NCBI GenBank assembly: GCA_963678575.2
Contig: CAXXHV010000002.1
Location: 186,001-250,000, forward strand
From: Pleomorphochaeta sp963678575
GTDB lineage: Bacteria; Spirochaetota; Spirochaetia; Sphaerochaetales; Sphaerochaetaceae
DNA: 64,000 nucleotides
Direction: 5' to 3'
Each line of letters opens with the position of its first letter. Position 1 is the stretch's first letter. This document shows, piece after piece, positions 26,574-34,743 of this stretch. The position numbers and the translations under genes are program-made. Below the pieces are notes generated by a model, which saw only the letters and a list, made by a program, of their open reading frames with translations, was not told the origin of the DNA and ran no database searches.

Positions 26574-29500
26574 ATGGGAGACATTATGCGTCCGGTTCCT
26601 TTTGAGGAATTAATTAACAGAGTATTAGGTGAATATAAAAATCATAGTTCAATATTCTCTTTATCAAAAGACCAATTTTTTGTAGATAAAAGAGATAAAA
26701 AGGGCAATGTTTTTAACCAAAGCTGCACAACTTATGTTGGCCCAGCTGCAGGTCCTCATACTCAGTTAGCTCAAAACATAATTACAAGTTACCTAGCGGG
26801 TGCTCGATTTATTGAGTTAAAAACTGTCCAAATTATGGATAGATTAGAAATTGCTAAACCTTGTATTGATGCTCGAGATGAAGGTTATAATGTAGAATGG
26901 TCTACTGAATATACATTAGAAAAAGCTTGGGATGAATATGCAAAAGCATGGATTATTTGTCACTTAATTGAAGCTCTTTTAAATGATGGAAAAGTTACTG
27001 ACCCTACATTTATTTTCAATATGAGTGTTGGTTATAATTTAGAAGGAATTAAAACAGATAGAATGCAACAATTCATCAATTCAATGATGGATGGAAGTAA
27101 AGATGATCGTTTTAATGAATATTTAGAAGAATTAAATTCTTTATTGAAAGATGGAGATTTATTTGCAGGAACTTCTTTCTCTGGATTAGAAGAAAAGCTT
27201 GCTGATAATCTAACAAGTCATATTTCAAATAAGATTTGTGAATCAGTTACAATTAGTACAATGCATGGTTGTCCTCCAAAAGAAATCGAAGCAATTTGTA
27301 ATTATATGTTAACTGAAAAGAAAATTGATACTTTTGTAAAATTAAACCCAACTTTATTAGGTTATGATGGTGTTAGAAATATTTTAGATAAATTAGGATA
27401 TGATTATCTACACTTATCAAGAGATTCTTTTGATCATGACTTACAATATGATGATGCAATTAGCATGCTTCATAGATTAGTTGATTTAGCTAAGAAAGAA
27501 GGTAGAGGGTTTGGTGTAAAATTAACAAATACTTTAGGCTCCGTAAATGATCAAGGTCAGTTACCTGGAGACGAAATGTATATGAGTGGTAGAGCTCTTA
27601 TGCCAATTTCTGTAAATGTAGCAGCTAAATTATCTACTGAATTTAATGGTGAATTACCAGTTTCTTATTCAGGTGGAGCAAATGCACTTACTATTACTGA
27701 TATTTTTGAAACAGGTATTAGACCAATTACTGTTGCAACAGATATGCTTCATCCAGGTGGATATTCAAGAATGGTTCAAATGGCTAATATTCTTGATAGA
27801 AGTTCAGCTTGGGATATGAAGAAAATTGATGTAGATAAGTTAAATGAATTAGCAAAAAGATGTCTTGAAAGCGAATATATTGAAAAAGCATTTAGAGGAA
27901 CAGATAGAGCTCAAGTTTATAAAGATTTACCTTTAACAGATTGTTATGTTGCTCCTTGTGTAGAAGCTTGTCCTATTCATCAAGATGTCCCAGATTATGT
28001 TGCATTAATGGGTGAAGGTAGATATGCAGATGCTTTAGCTGTAATTTATTTAAAAAACCCACTTCCTTACATAACTGGAACAATCTGTGATCATCAATGT
28101 CAACTACATTGTACAAGAATGGATTATGAAGGTACTGTTCAGATTCGTGAAGTTAAAAAACAAGCTGTTGAAAATGGATTTAAAGATTTCAAAGAAATGT
28201 GGCAAGCTCCAACTGAAATTTCAGATTATAAAGTTGCAATTATTGGTGCAGGCCCTGCAGGACTTTCAGCTGCTATGTTCTTAGCAAGATCAGGGTTCCA
28301 AGTAACTGTTTATGAAAAAGAAAAAACAGCTGGTGGTGTTGTAATGAATGTTATACCAGTCTTTAGAATTCCTGAAGAAGCAATCAATAGTGATGTTGAA
28401 TTTATTAAAGCTCATGGCGTTGAATTTAAGTTTGGTGTTTCTAAAGAAGAAACTAAAATTGAAACTTTAAAGGAAGCAGGCTTTGATTATATTTTCTTTG
28501 CAATTGGTACTGAAAAGGATAATCCTTATTCACTAAAAGGTGGTGACTCTATATTAAGAGAAGCTCTTCCTTTCTTACGTGCATTTAGACGTGGTAGTGA
28601 TGAAGCTCGTCTTGGAAAACATGTTGTTGTTTTAGGTGCAGGTAATGTTGCAATGGATACAGCTCGTGCTGCAAAGCGTGTTGACGGTGTTGAAGATGTA
28701 ACTATTGTTTATAGAAGAAGCTTAGCTGAAATGCCAGCTGATAAAGAAGAATATGAATTTGCTATTGAAGATGGTATTAAATTTGAATTGTTAACTAATC
28801 CAAGTGAATACAAAGATGGTAAATTAACTTTAGTTAAAATGGAATTAGGTGAACCAGATGAATCTGGTCGTCGTCGCCCAATTGCAACTGATGAAACTTT
28901 CCAAATTGATTGTGATAATATTATTAGTGCAATTGCATCCCATGTTGATGAAGAAGATGTAAATTATTATGGACTTCCAATAAATGAAAGAGGAAAAGTT
29001 ATTTATAATAAAGAAACATTAGAATCTGAAATTGAAGATGTTTATATGATTGGTGATATGCAAAGTGGTCCTTTAACTGTTGTTGAAGCAATTGCTTCCG
29101 CTAGAAAAGCTGTTGATGCTTGTATTGATAAAGTACTTGATTCAATGGATGAAGATGATTTTGAAGATGATGATGAGCCTGTCGAACATGATGAACATGA
29201 TGAAAATTGTGAATGTGGTTGTCACGACGAGGAAGACGTTAACATTGAAGAATTAACAGCACAAGAAGATCAATTTTTTAAAGAATTAAGAGTAAAGAAA
29301 AGTAATGTTACCTTATCAATTGATAAAGATACAAAAGATTTCTTAGAAACTGAAGCTATGAGATGTAACGAATGTTCATATCTTTGTAATAAATGTGTTG
29401 AAGTTTGTCCAAATAGAGCAAATGTAGCCATTGATGTAAGAAACTCTGGTGTATTTGAAGATCCTTTCCAAATTGTTCACATTGATGCTTATTGTAATGA

Positions 29501-29780
29501 ATGTGGAAACTGTGGAACCTTCTGTCCCTACAACCAAGCTCCTTATAAAGAAAAATTAACACTCTTCTCAAGACGAGATGATTTTGATAATTCTACTAAC
29601 CCTGGATTCTTAGTAAGTGGTTCAGATGTTCTAGTAAGACTTGAAGGAAAACTTTTTGAATGTGAAATCAATTCAGATGGAATGCTAGAAGGAGAAGAAG
29701 GTGTAAGTGAAGAAGTAGCTGCAATAATTGAAGAAATCTTCTTGTCTTACAGTTACCTTTTAGGCGAAGTAGATCAATAG
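26574..29780 (+). CDS. ygfK: YgfK, flavin/Fe-S electron-transfer protein of the purine/selenate-type system
   Basis: A 1068-aa protein homologous along its length to E. coli YgfK, sharing the MGDIMRP start. Residues 1-450 resemble the dihydropyrimidine dehydrogenase-type barrel, with TMHGCPPKEIEAI and VKLNPTLLGY. Residues 460-545 carry Cys-rich loops (CYVAPCVEACPI; CDHQCQLHCT). Then come an FAD motif (IIGAGPAGLSAAMF near 560) and a second nucleotide site (GAGNVAMDTARAA). Near the C-terminus are two [4Fe-4S] motifs (CNECSYLCNKC; CNECGNCGTFCP). It should move electrons between NAD(P)H and the molybdenum partner XdhD/YgfM in anaerobic purine/urate breakdown; older annotation as selenate reductase is from homology. 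An acidic insertion at 856-890 with His and CECGC is absent from E. coli YgfK as I recall it. Confidence 0.93.
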   Translation: MGDIMRPVPFEELINRVLGEYKNHSSIFSLSKDQFFVDKRDKKGNVFNQSCTTYVGPAAGPHTQLAQNIITSYLAGARFIELKTVQIMDRLEIAKPCIDARDEGYNVEWSTEYTLEKAWDEYAKAWIICHLIEALLNDGKVTDPTFIFNMSVGYNLEGIKTDRMQQFINSMMDGSKDDRFNEYLEELNSLLKDGDLFAGTSFSGLEEKLADNLTSHISNKICESVTISTMHGCPPKEIEAICNYMLTEKKIDTFVKLNPTLLGYDGVRNILDKLGYDYLHLSRDSFDHDLQYDDAISMLHRLVDLAKKEGRGFGVKLTNTLGSVNDQGQLPGDEMYMSGRALMPISVNVAAKLSTEFNGELPVSYSGGANALTITDIFETGIRPITVATDMLHPGGYSRMVQMANILDRSSAWDMKKIDVDKLNELAKRCLESEYIEKAFRGTDRAQVYKDLPLTDCYVAPCVEACPIHQDVPDYVALMGEGRYADALAVIYLKNPLPYITGTICDHQCQLHCTRMDYEGTVQIREVKKQAVENGFKDFKEMWQAPTEISDYKVAIIGAGPAGLSAAMFLARSGFQVTVYEKEKTAGGVVMNVIPVFRIPEEAINSDVEFIKAHGVEFKFGVSKEETKIETLKEAGFDYIFFAIGTEKDNPYSLKGGDSILREALPFLRAFRRGSDEARLGKHVVVLGAGNVAMDTARAAKRVDGVEDVTIVYRRSLAEMPADKEEYEFAIEDGIKFELLTNPSEYKDGKLTLVKMELGEPDESGRRRPIATDETFQIDCDNIISAIASHVDEEDVNYYGLPINERGKVIYNKETLESEIEDVYMIGDMQSGPLTVVEAIASARKAVDACIDKVLDSMDEDDFEDDDEPVEHDEHDENCECGCHDEEDVNIEELTAQEDQFFKELRVKKSNVTLSIDKDTKDFLETEAMRCNECSYLCNKCVEVCPNRANVAIDVRNSGVFEDPFQIVHIDAYCNECGNCGTFCPYNQAPYKEKLTLFSRRDDFDNSTNPGFLVSGSDVLVRLEGKLFECEINSDGMLEGEEGVSEEVAAIIEEIFLSYSYLLGEVDQ

Positions 29781-29789
29781 GAATAAGTA

Positions 29790-31100
29790 ATGGATACACT
29801 ATTTAAGAATGTAAGAATAATGCAAACCAAAGCTCCTTTCGAGGTAGTTGAAGGTGTGGATGTACTAATAAAGGGCGATACAATCGCCCGTATTGGTAAA
29901 GATTTAGTAAGTGAAGGTGCTAATATTATTAATGCTAAAGGTAAAACTTTAATGCCAGGTAATGTTTGTGCTCACCATCATTATTATAGTGGATTATCAA
30001 GAGGTATGCTTGTTAATGCTGGACCTCAAACAGATTTAATTCAAATTTTAAGAGAATGGTGGTGGAGATTAGATAGAGCATTAGATGAAGAAGCTTGTTA
30101 TTATTCTTCTTTGATTTGTTCCTTAGATGCAATTGCCGCTGGTACAACTAGTGTTGTTGATCATCATGCTAGTCCTTCATATATTAAAGGTTCTTTATCT
30201 ACTATTAAAAAAGGTATGGAAGAAGTTGGCCTAAGAGGCATGACTTGTTATGAAGTAACTGATAGAAATGGTGGTATGAAAGAAGTTGAAGCTGGTGTAC
30301 AAGAAAATGTAGATTTTGCAACTAGTGGAACTTCAGATATGGTTAAAGCAATGATTGGTGGACATGCTCCATTTACTATTCCTGATGAAGGACTTAAGTT
30401 GATGAGTGAAGCTTGTAAAACAACAGGTGCTGGAATTCATCTTCATGTTGCTGAAGGGGATTATGACCAAATTCATTCTCATCATATATATGGAAAAGAT
30501 ATAGTTGCTAGATTAGAAGATTTTGATTTACTTCAAGAAAATAGTTTATTAGTTCATGGAATATATTTAAGTGAAGATGAAATTAAAACTTTAAATAATC
30601 ATAAATGTTTCTTTGCACATAATCCTAGAAGTAATATGAATAATCAAATTGGGTATAATAATAAATTACCAATGGTTGATAAATTGATAATTGGAACAGA
30701 TGGTTGTGGTGGAAATATGTTTGAAGAGTTAAAAATAGCATTCTTTGAACATAGAGATGAAAAAGGACCATGGTGGCCAAATAATTTTGTAAATGCTTTA
30801 AATAGAGGTAATAGTCTAATTGAAACTTACTTTGATGGAAAATATGGCGAAGTTAAAGAAGGTTATAAAGCTGATTTGACTTTACTAGATTACCATAGCC
30901 CAACACCATTAGTAAGTGATAATGCCGCTGGTCATTTTGTATGGGGTATGAGTTCAAATAGCGTTCATTCTGTAATGATTAATGGAAATCTAGTTTATGA
31001 TAACCGTGAATTTGTTGGAATTGATGTTGAAGAAATTTACAAAAAAGCAAGTGAAGTAGCAAAAAGAGTATGGGAAAAAGTTGATACTTTAGCACCATAA
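29790..31100 (+). CDS. ssnA: SsnA-type aminohydrolase
   Basis: A 436-aa amidohydrolase-superfamily enzyme, length and sequence as E. coli SsnA (WWWRLDRALDEEACYYSSLICSLDAI, DHHASPSYIKGSLSTI). Metal and catalytic residues: AHHHYY near 61, HVAEGDYD, HGIYL and TDGCGGN with the catalytic Asp. It starts 9 bases after the ygfK stop, in one operon. Role in the purine/urate cluster: hydrolysis or deamination of a ring or ureido intermediate; the precise substrate is not established from sequence. Cytoplasmic. Confidence 0.93.
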   Translation: MDTLFKNVRIMQTKAPFEVVEGVDVLIKGDTIARIGKDLVSEGANIINAKGKTLMPGNVCAHHHYYSGLSRGMLVNAGPQTDLIQILREWWWRLDRALDEEACYYSSLICSLDAIAAGTTSVVDHHASPSYIKGSLSTIKKGMEEVGLRGMTCYEVTDRNGGMKEVEAGVQENVDFATSGTSDMVKAMIGGHAPFTIPDEGLKLMSEACKTTGAGIHLHVAEGDYDQIHSHHIYGKDIVARLEDFDLLQENSLLVHGIYLSEDEIKTLNNHKCFFAHNPRSNMNNQIGYNNKLPMVDKLIIGTDGCGGNMFEELKIAFFEHRDEKGPWWPNNFVNALNRGNSLIETYFDGKYGEVKEGYKADLTLLDYHSPTPLVSDNAAGHFVWGMSSNSVHSVMINGNLVYDNREFVGIDVEEIYKKASEVAKRVWEKVDTLAP

Positions 31101-31154
31101 TTTAAAAAATTAAATTGAATTATAAATAAGGCATTTAGCCAAGGAGAAACACAA

Positions 31155-32369
31155 ATGACAATTAATGAACAAATTTTAGCAAAAGCGGCTGAGTATTCAG
31201 ATTACACAGCCTTAAACCTTTCTAAAATGGTCCAAGCAAAGAGTTACAGTAGCCAAGAAGAAGATGTATGTCGTCTTATTGTTGAATTATGCAAAGAAGC
31301 TAATTTCGACGATGTTAGAATTGATGGTCTAGGTTCTGTTATTGGTAGAGTAGGTAATGGTCCTAAAAAAATCGCATTTGATGCTCATATTGATACAGTT
31401 GAAGTTGGAAATATGAAAAACTGGGATTTTGATCCATTCTCAGGTGAAATTAAAGATGGTTTAGTATTAGGTCGTGGTACTTCTGACCAAAAAGGTGGCG
31501 CAGCTTCAATGATTACAGCTGGTCGTATTTTAAAAGAATTAGGCTATGCTGGTGAATATACTTGTTACTTCACTTTTACTGTAATGGAAGAAGATTGTGA
31601 TGGTATGTGTTGGAAATATTTGATTGAAGAAGAAAACTTTAAACCAGACTTTGTTGTTTCTACAGAACCAACAACTTGTAGATTATACAGAGGTCACCGT
31701 GGACGCATGGAAATTAGAGTAATTCTAAAAGGTATCTCTTGTCATGGTAGTGCTCCAGAAAGAGGTGTAAGTGCAGCTTATAAAGCTTCTCGTGCAGCTT
31801 TAGCTATTGAACAATTAAACGAAGATTTACAACCTGATGATGGAAATTTCTTAGGTAAAGGAACTATCACAGTAAGTCAAATGGATGTAAAAGGCCCTTC
31901 ACAATGTGCTGTAGCTGACTATGCAATGTTATATTGTGATAGACGTCTAACTTGGGGTGAAGATGCTGATTTAGCAATTTCTCAAGTATTAGAATATGTT
32001 TCAAAAGCAACTGGCGATAAGAAAGAAGATATTATTGTTGAAATGCCTAATTATGGTAAAACAGGTTGGACTAATAAAGAATATTCACAAGAATTATACT
32101 TCCCTACCTGGAAAATTGATGAAGATCATCAAATAGTACAAGCAGGTATTGCCGCTCACAAAGCATTATTTAATGAAGCTCCAGTAGTTGACAAATGGAC
32201 TTTCTCAACAAACTGTGTTGCAACAACAGGTCGTCATAAGATTCCAGCAATTGGATTTGGCCCTGGTGATGAATGTCAAGCTCATGCTCCTAACGAAATT
32301 ACACGTGTTAAAGACTTAGAAATTTGTGCTGCATTCTATGCAATGCTTCCTTATAGCCTAGAGAAATAG
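31155..32369 (+). CDS. ygeY: YgeY, M20-family metallohydrolase
   Basis: A 404-aa M20 peptidase/deacylase-fold enzyme, same length as E. coli YgeY. Metal ligands and base: FDAHIDTVEVGN (His/Asp), GRGTSDQKGG (Asp), MEEDCDG (Glu-Glu), STEPTTC (Glu) and the C-terminal GPGDECQAHAPNE (His). The family includes amidohydrolases acting on N-carbamoyl or N-acyl compounds, fitting a ureido-group hydrolase in purine degradation. GGAGAA precedes the ATG, and 54 bases separate it from ssnA. A strong GC-rich hairpin follows. Confidence 0.92.
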   Translation: MTINEQILAKAAEYSDYTALNLSKMVQAKSYSSQEEDVCRLIVELCKEANFDDVRIDGLGSVIGRVGNGPKKIAFDAHIDTVEVGNMKNWDFDPFSGEIKDGLVLGRGTSDQKGGAASMITAGRILKELGYAGEYTCYFTFTVMEEDCDGMCWKYLIEEENFKPDFVVSTEPTTCRLYRGHRGRMEIRVILKGISCHGSAPERGVSAAYKASRAALAIEQLNEDLQPDDGNFLGKGTITVSQMDVKGPSQCAVADYAMLYCDRRLTWGEDADLAISQVLEYVSKATGDKKEDIIVEMPNYGKTGWTNKEYSQELYFPTWKIDEDHQIVQAGIAAHKALFNEAPVVDKWTFSTNCVATTGRHKIPAIGFGPGDECQAHAPNEITRVKDLEICAAFYAMLPYSLEK

Positions 32370-32383
32370 TTTTTCTTATTTGC

Positions 32384-32418
32384 TAAACAGCCGTGGCTAT
32401 ATGCTACGGCTGTATTTA
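32384..32418 (+). terminator. GC-rich hairpin after ygeY (weak T run)
   Basis: ACAGCCGTGGC and GCTACGGCTGT pair over 11 positions (one G-U) with outer CTAA/TTTAG pairing. Only ATTTAGTT follows, so termination may be partial, allowing lower read-through into the next gene. Confidence 0.6.
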
Positions 32419-32530
32419 GTTAGATGTATCATTTATTTTTATAAAATATAATGAAATGTTTAAATATTATCGTAAAAGTTTTATTAGTCTTTTTTAAAAA
32501 AACTTATTATTAGAGCACGAGGAGCAAAAA

Positions 32531-33913
32531 ATGTCTAAAAAGATATTACTAAAGGATATTCATTGTCTTCAAACAAGCTTTGATAAACCATCACTATCAG
32601 GTGCTGATTTATTAATTGAAGATGGAAAAGTTAAAAAAATCTATAAAGAAGGAAATGCAAAAGTTGACTCAGATGTAAGAATAATTAATTGTTCAAATCA
32701 TGTAGTTATTCCTGGTATGGTTAATACGCATCATCATTTTTATCAAACTTTAACAAGAAATTTGCCTGCAGTTCAGAATGCAGAATTGTTTGATTGGTTA
32801 GTTTATTTATATGATATATGGAAACATATAGATGAAGAAGCTGTTTATACAAGTAGTTGTTTAGCAATTGGTGAATTATTAAAAACAGGATGTACAACTT
32901 CGACTGATCATCATTATTTGTATCCTAGAGGATTTAAAGGCGATTTAATGGGTCTCCAATTTGAAGCTTCTGATCGTTTAGGTATGAGATTTTCTCCAAC
33001 TCGTGGTTCAATGAGTCTTTCTAAAAAAGACGGTGGGTTACCCCCAGATTCTGTTGTTCAAACTACAGATGAAATATTAGAAGATAGTGAAAGATGTATT
33101 AAACAATATCATCAAGAAGGTGGAGATGCTATGCACAAGATAGTATTAGCCCCTTGTTCCCCTTTTTCAGTTACAAAAGATTTAATGAAAGAGTCTTGTA
33201 ATTTAGCTAGAAAATATGGAGCTAGAATTCATACTCACTTATGCGAGACATATGATGAAGCAGACTTCTGTAATCAAATGTATGGTTGTAGACCTGTTGA
33301 ATTAATGAAAGAATGTGATATGGTCGGGAACGATGTCTTCTTCGCTCATGGTATACATTTTAATGATAATGAGTTACAATATTTACAAGAAACCGGATGT
33401 CATATCGCGCATTGTCCATCAAGTAATATGAGACTTGGAAGTGGTATATGTCGAGTAAAAGATATGAAAGAATTAGGTATAAATGTAGGTATTGCAGTAG
33501 ACGGATCTGCAAGTAATGATAGTTCTGATATGCTTGGTGAATTGAGAAATGCCTTATTGCTTCAAAGAGTAAAATATGGAGCTGCAGCTGTGACTGCCTC
33601 AGATATATTTACAATGGGTACATTAGGTGGAGCAAAAATGCTTGGATTTGACCAAGTTGGCATATTAGAAGAAGGTTGGCAAGCTGATATTGCTATCTTT
33701 GATGTATCTACTTTGCCATATGCTGGCTCTCATAGTGATAGCACTGCTTCTTTATTATTCTGTGGAACAAATCATAATACTGCTTATACAATTGTAAATG
33801 GTAAGGTTGTAGTCGATGATGGAAAATTAGTCGGTTATGATGAAAATGAACTTGCTAAGAAAGGAAGAGAAGTAAGCGAGAATTTGCTCAAAAGAGCAGG
33901 AGTAATTAGATAA
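32531..33913 (+). CDS. 8-oxoguanine deaminase-like amidohydrolase
   Basis: A 460-aa enzyme of the ATZ/TRZ amidohydrolase group closest in motif pattern to 8-oxoguanine deaminase: PGMVNTHHHFYQTLTRNLP, FDWLVYLYDIWKHID, HLCETYDEADFC, FAHGIHF, HCPSSNMRLGSG and VDGSASNDSSDM (catalytic Asp). It would deaminate a purine (8-oxoguanine to urate, or guanine-like) in the cytoplasm, feeding the oxidoreductases that follow. GAGGAG precedes the ATG. Its stop overlaps ygfM (TAATG). Guanine deaminase or hydroxyatrazine-type hydrolase are alternatives. Confidence 0.85.
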   Translation: MSKKILLKDIHCLQTSFDKPSLSGADLLIEDGKVKKIYKEGNAKVDSDVRIINCSNHVVIPGMVNTHHHFYQTLTRNLPAVQNAELFDWLVYLYDIWKHIDEEAVYTSSCLAIGELLKTGCTTSTDHHYLYPRGFKGDLMGLQFEASDRLGMRFSPTRGSMSLSKKDGGLPPDSVVQTTDEILEDSERCIKQYHQEGGDAMHKIVLAPCSPFSVTKDLMKESCNLARKYGARIHTHLCETYDEADFCNQMYGCRPVELMKECDMVGNDVFFAHGIHFNDNELQYLQETGCHIAHCPSSNMRLGSGICRVKDMKELGINVGIAVDGSASNDSSDMLGELRNALLLQRVKYGAAAVTASDIFTMGTLGGAKMLGFDQVGILEEGWQADIAIFDVSTLPYAGSHSDSTASLLFCGTNHNTAYTIVNGKVVVDDGKLVGYDENELAKKGREVSENLLKRAGVIR

Positions 33914-34743
33914 TGATAAAATATTTATTAAAAGTTAATGATGTAAAAGAAGCTTTACTTAAGAAAAAAGAAAATCCTGATTATGCTTTTTATGCAGGCG
34001 GAACAGAAATTAATAGATTAAATTCTAATTTAAAGTTTGAAGGCGCTATTAGTCTTGAAGGTTTAGGGTTAGATGAAATAAAAGTTACAAAAGATGGTGT
34101 AAAAATAGGAGCTTGTGTAACCTTACAAGCATTAATTGAATCAAAAGATATTCCAGACTATTTAAAGGAAGCTGCAAAATTTTGTGCTTCTAGAACATTA
34201 AGGAATGTTGCAACAGTTGGTGGTAACTTAGCTTTTGGAAGTGATGATTCTTATCTTATGCCTACTTTATTAGCTGCAAAAGCTAGATTGATGACTTCAG
34301 GACTCACCTCTAAGGGAGTTTTTACTGAAGATAATCTTCCAATTAGAGAATATCACTCTAATCATGATTCTTTTTCAAATACTCTATTAGTAGCTATTGT
34401 ATTACCAAGAGAAGCCAATAGAATTGTTTTATCAAAAAGATTTGCTAAAACAACACATGCTCATTCTTCAGTTACTGTAGCTTTTGGGGCAAAAGTATCA
34501 AATTCAAAGTTAAGTGAAGTTAGAATATTTGCTGCAATTAAAGGCACAGGAATTGAAAGGTTTAGTGAAGTTGAAAACGCAATAGAAAATGGTGCTTTTA
34601 ATTCAAGCGCTGATGTAGAATTTGCAATAGCAAATGCAATTAATGCAAAAGATGATTTAACAGGCTCAGCCTCTTATAAAAAATATATTACATCCGTAGC
34701 CGTTGCACAAATGTTTGATGTTGCGAAAGGAGGTTCAAAATAA
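33913..34743 (+). CDS. ygfM: YgfM, FAD-binding subunit of the XdhD-type hydroxylase
   Basis: A 276-aa FAD-domain protein of the xanthine dehydrogenase/CO dehydrogenase medium-subunit family. FAD motifs: FYAGGTEINR (28-37 region) and ATVGGNLAFGSDDSYLMPTLLA (near 98-118). It starts in the TAATG overlap with the deaminase gene and ends in a TAATG overlap with xdhD, so the three are tightly coupled. It links the molybdenum subunit to NAD(P)H or to YgfK. Same order as ygfM-xdhD of E. coli. Confidence 0.9.
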   Translation: MIKYLLKVNDVKEALLKKKENPDYAFYAGGTEINRLNSNLKFEGAISLEGLGLDEIKVTKDGVKIGACVTLQALIESKDIPDYLKEAAKFCASRTLRNVATVGGNLAFGSDDSYLMPTLLAAKARLMTSGLTSKGVFTEDNLPIREYHSNHDSFSNTLLVAIVLPREANRIVLSKRFAKTTHAHSSVTVAFGAKVSNSKLSEVRIFAAIKGTGIERFSEVENAIENGAFNSSADVEFAIANAINAKDDLTGSASYKKYITSVAVAQMFDVAKGGSK

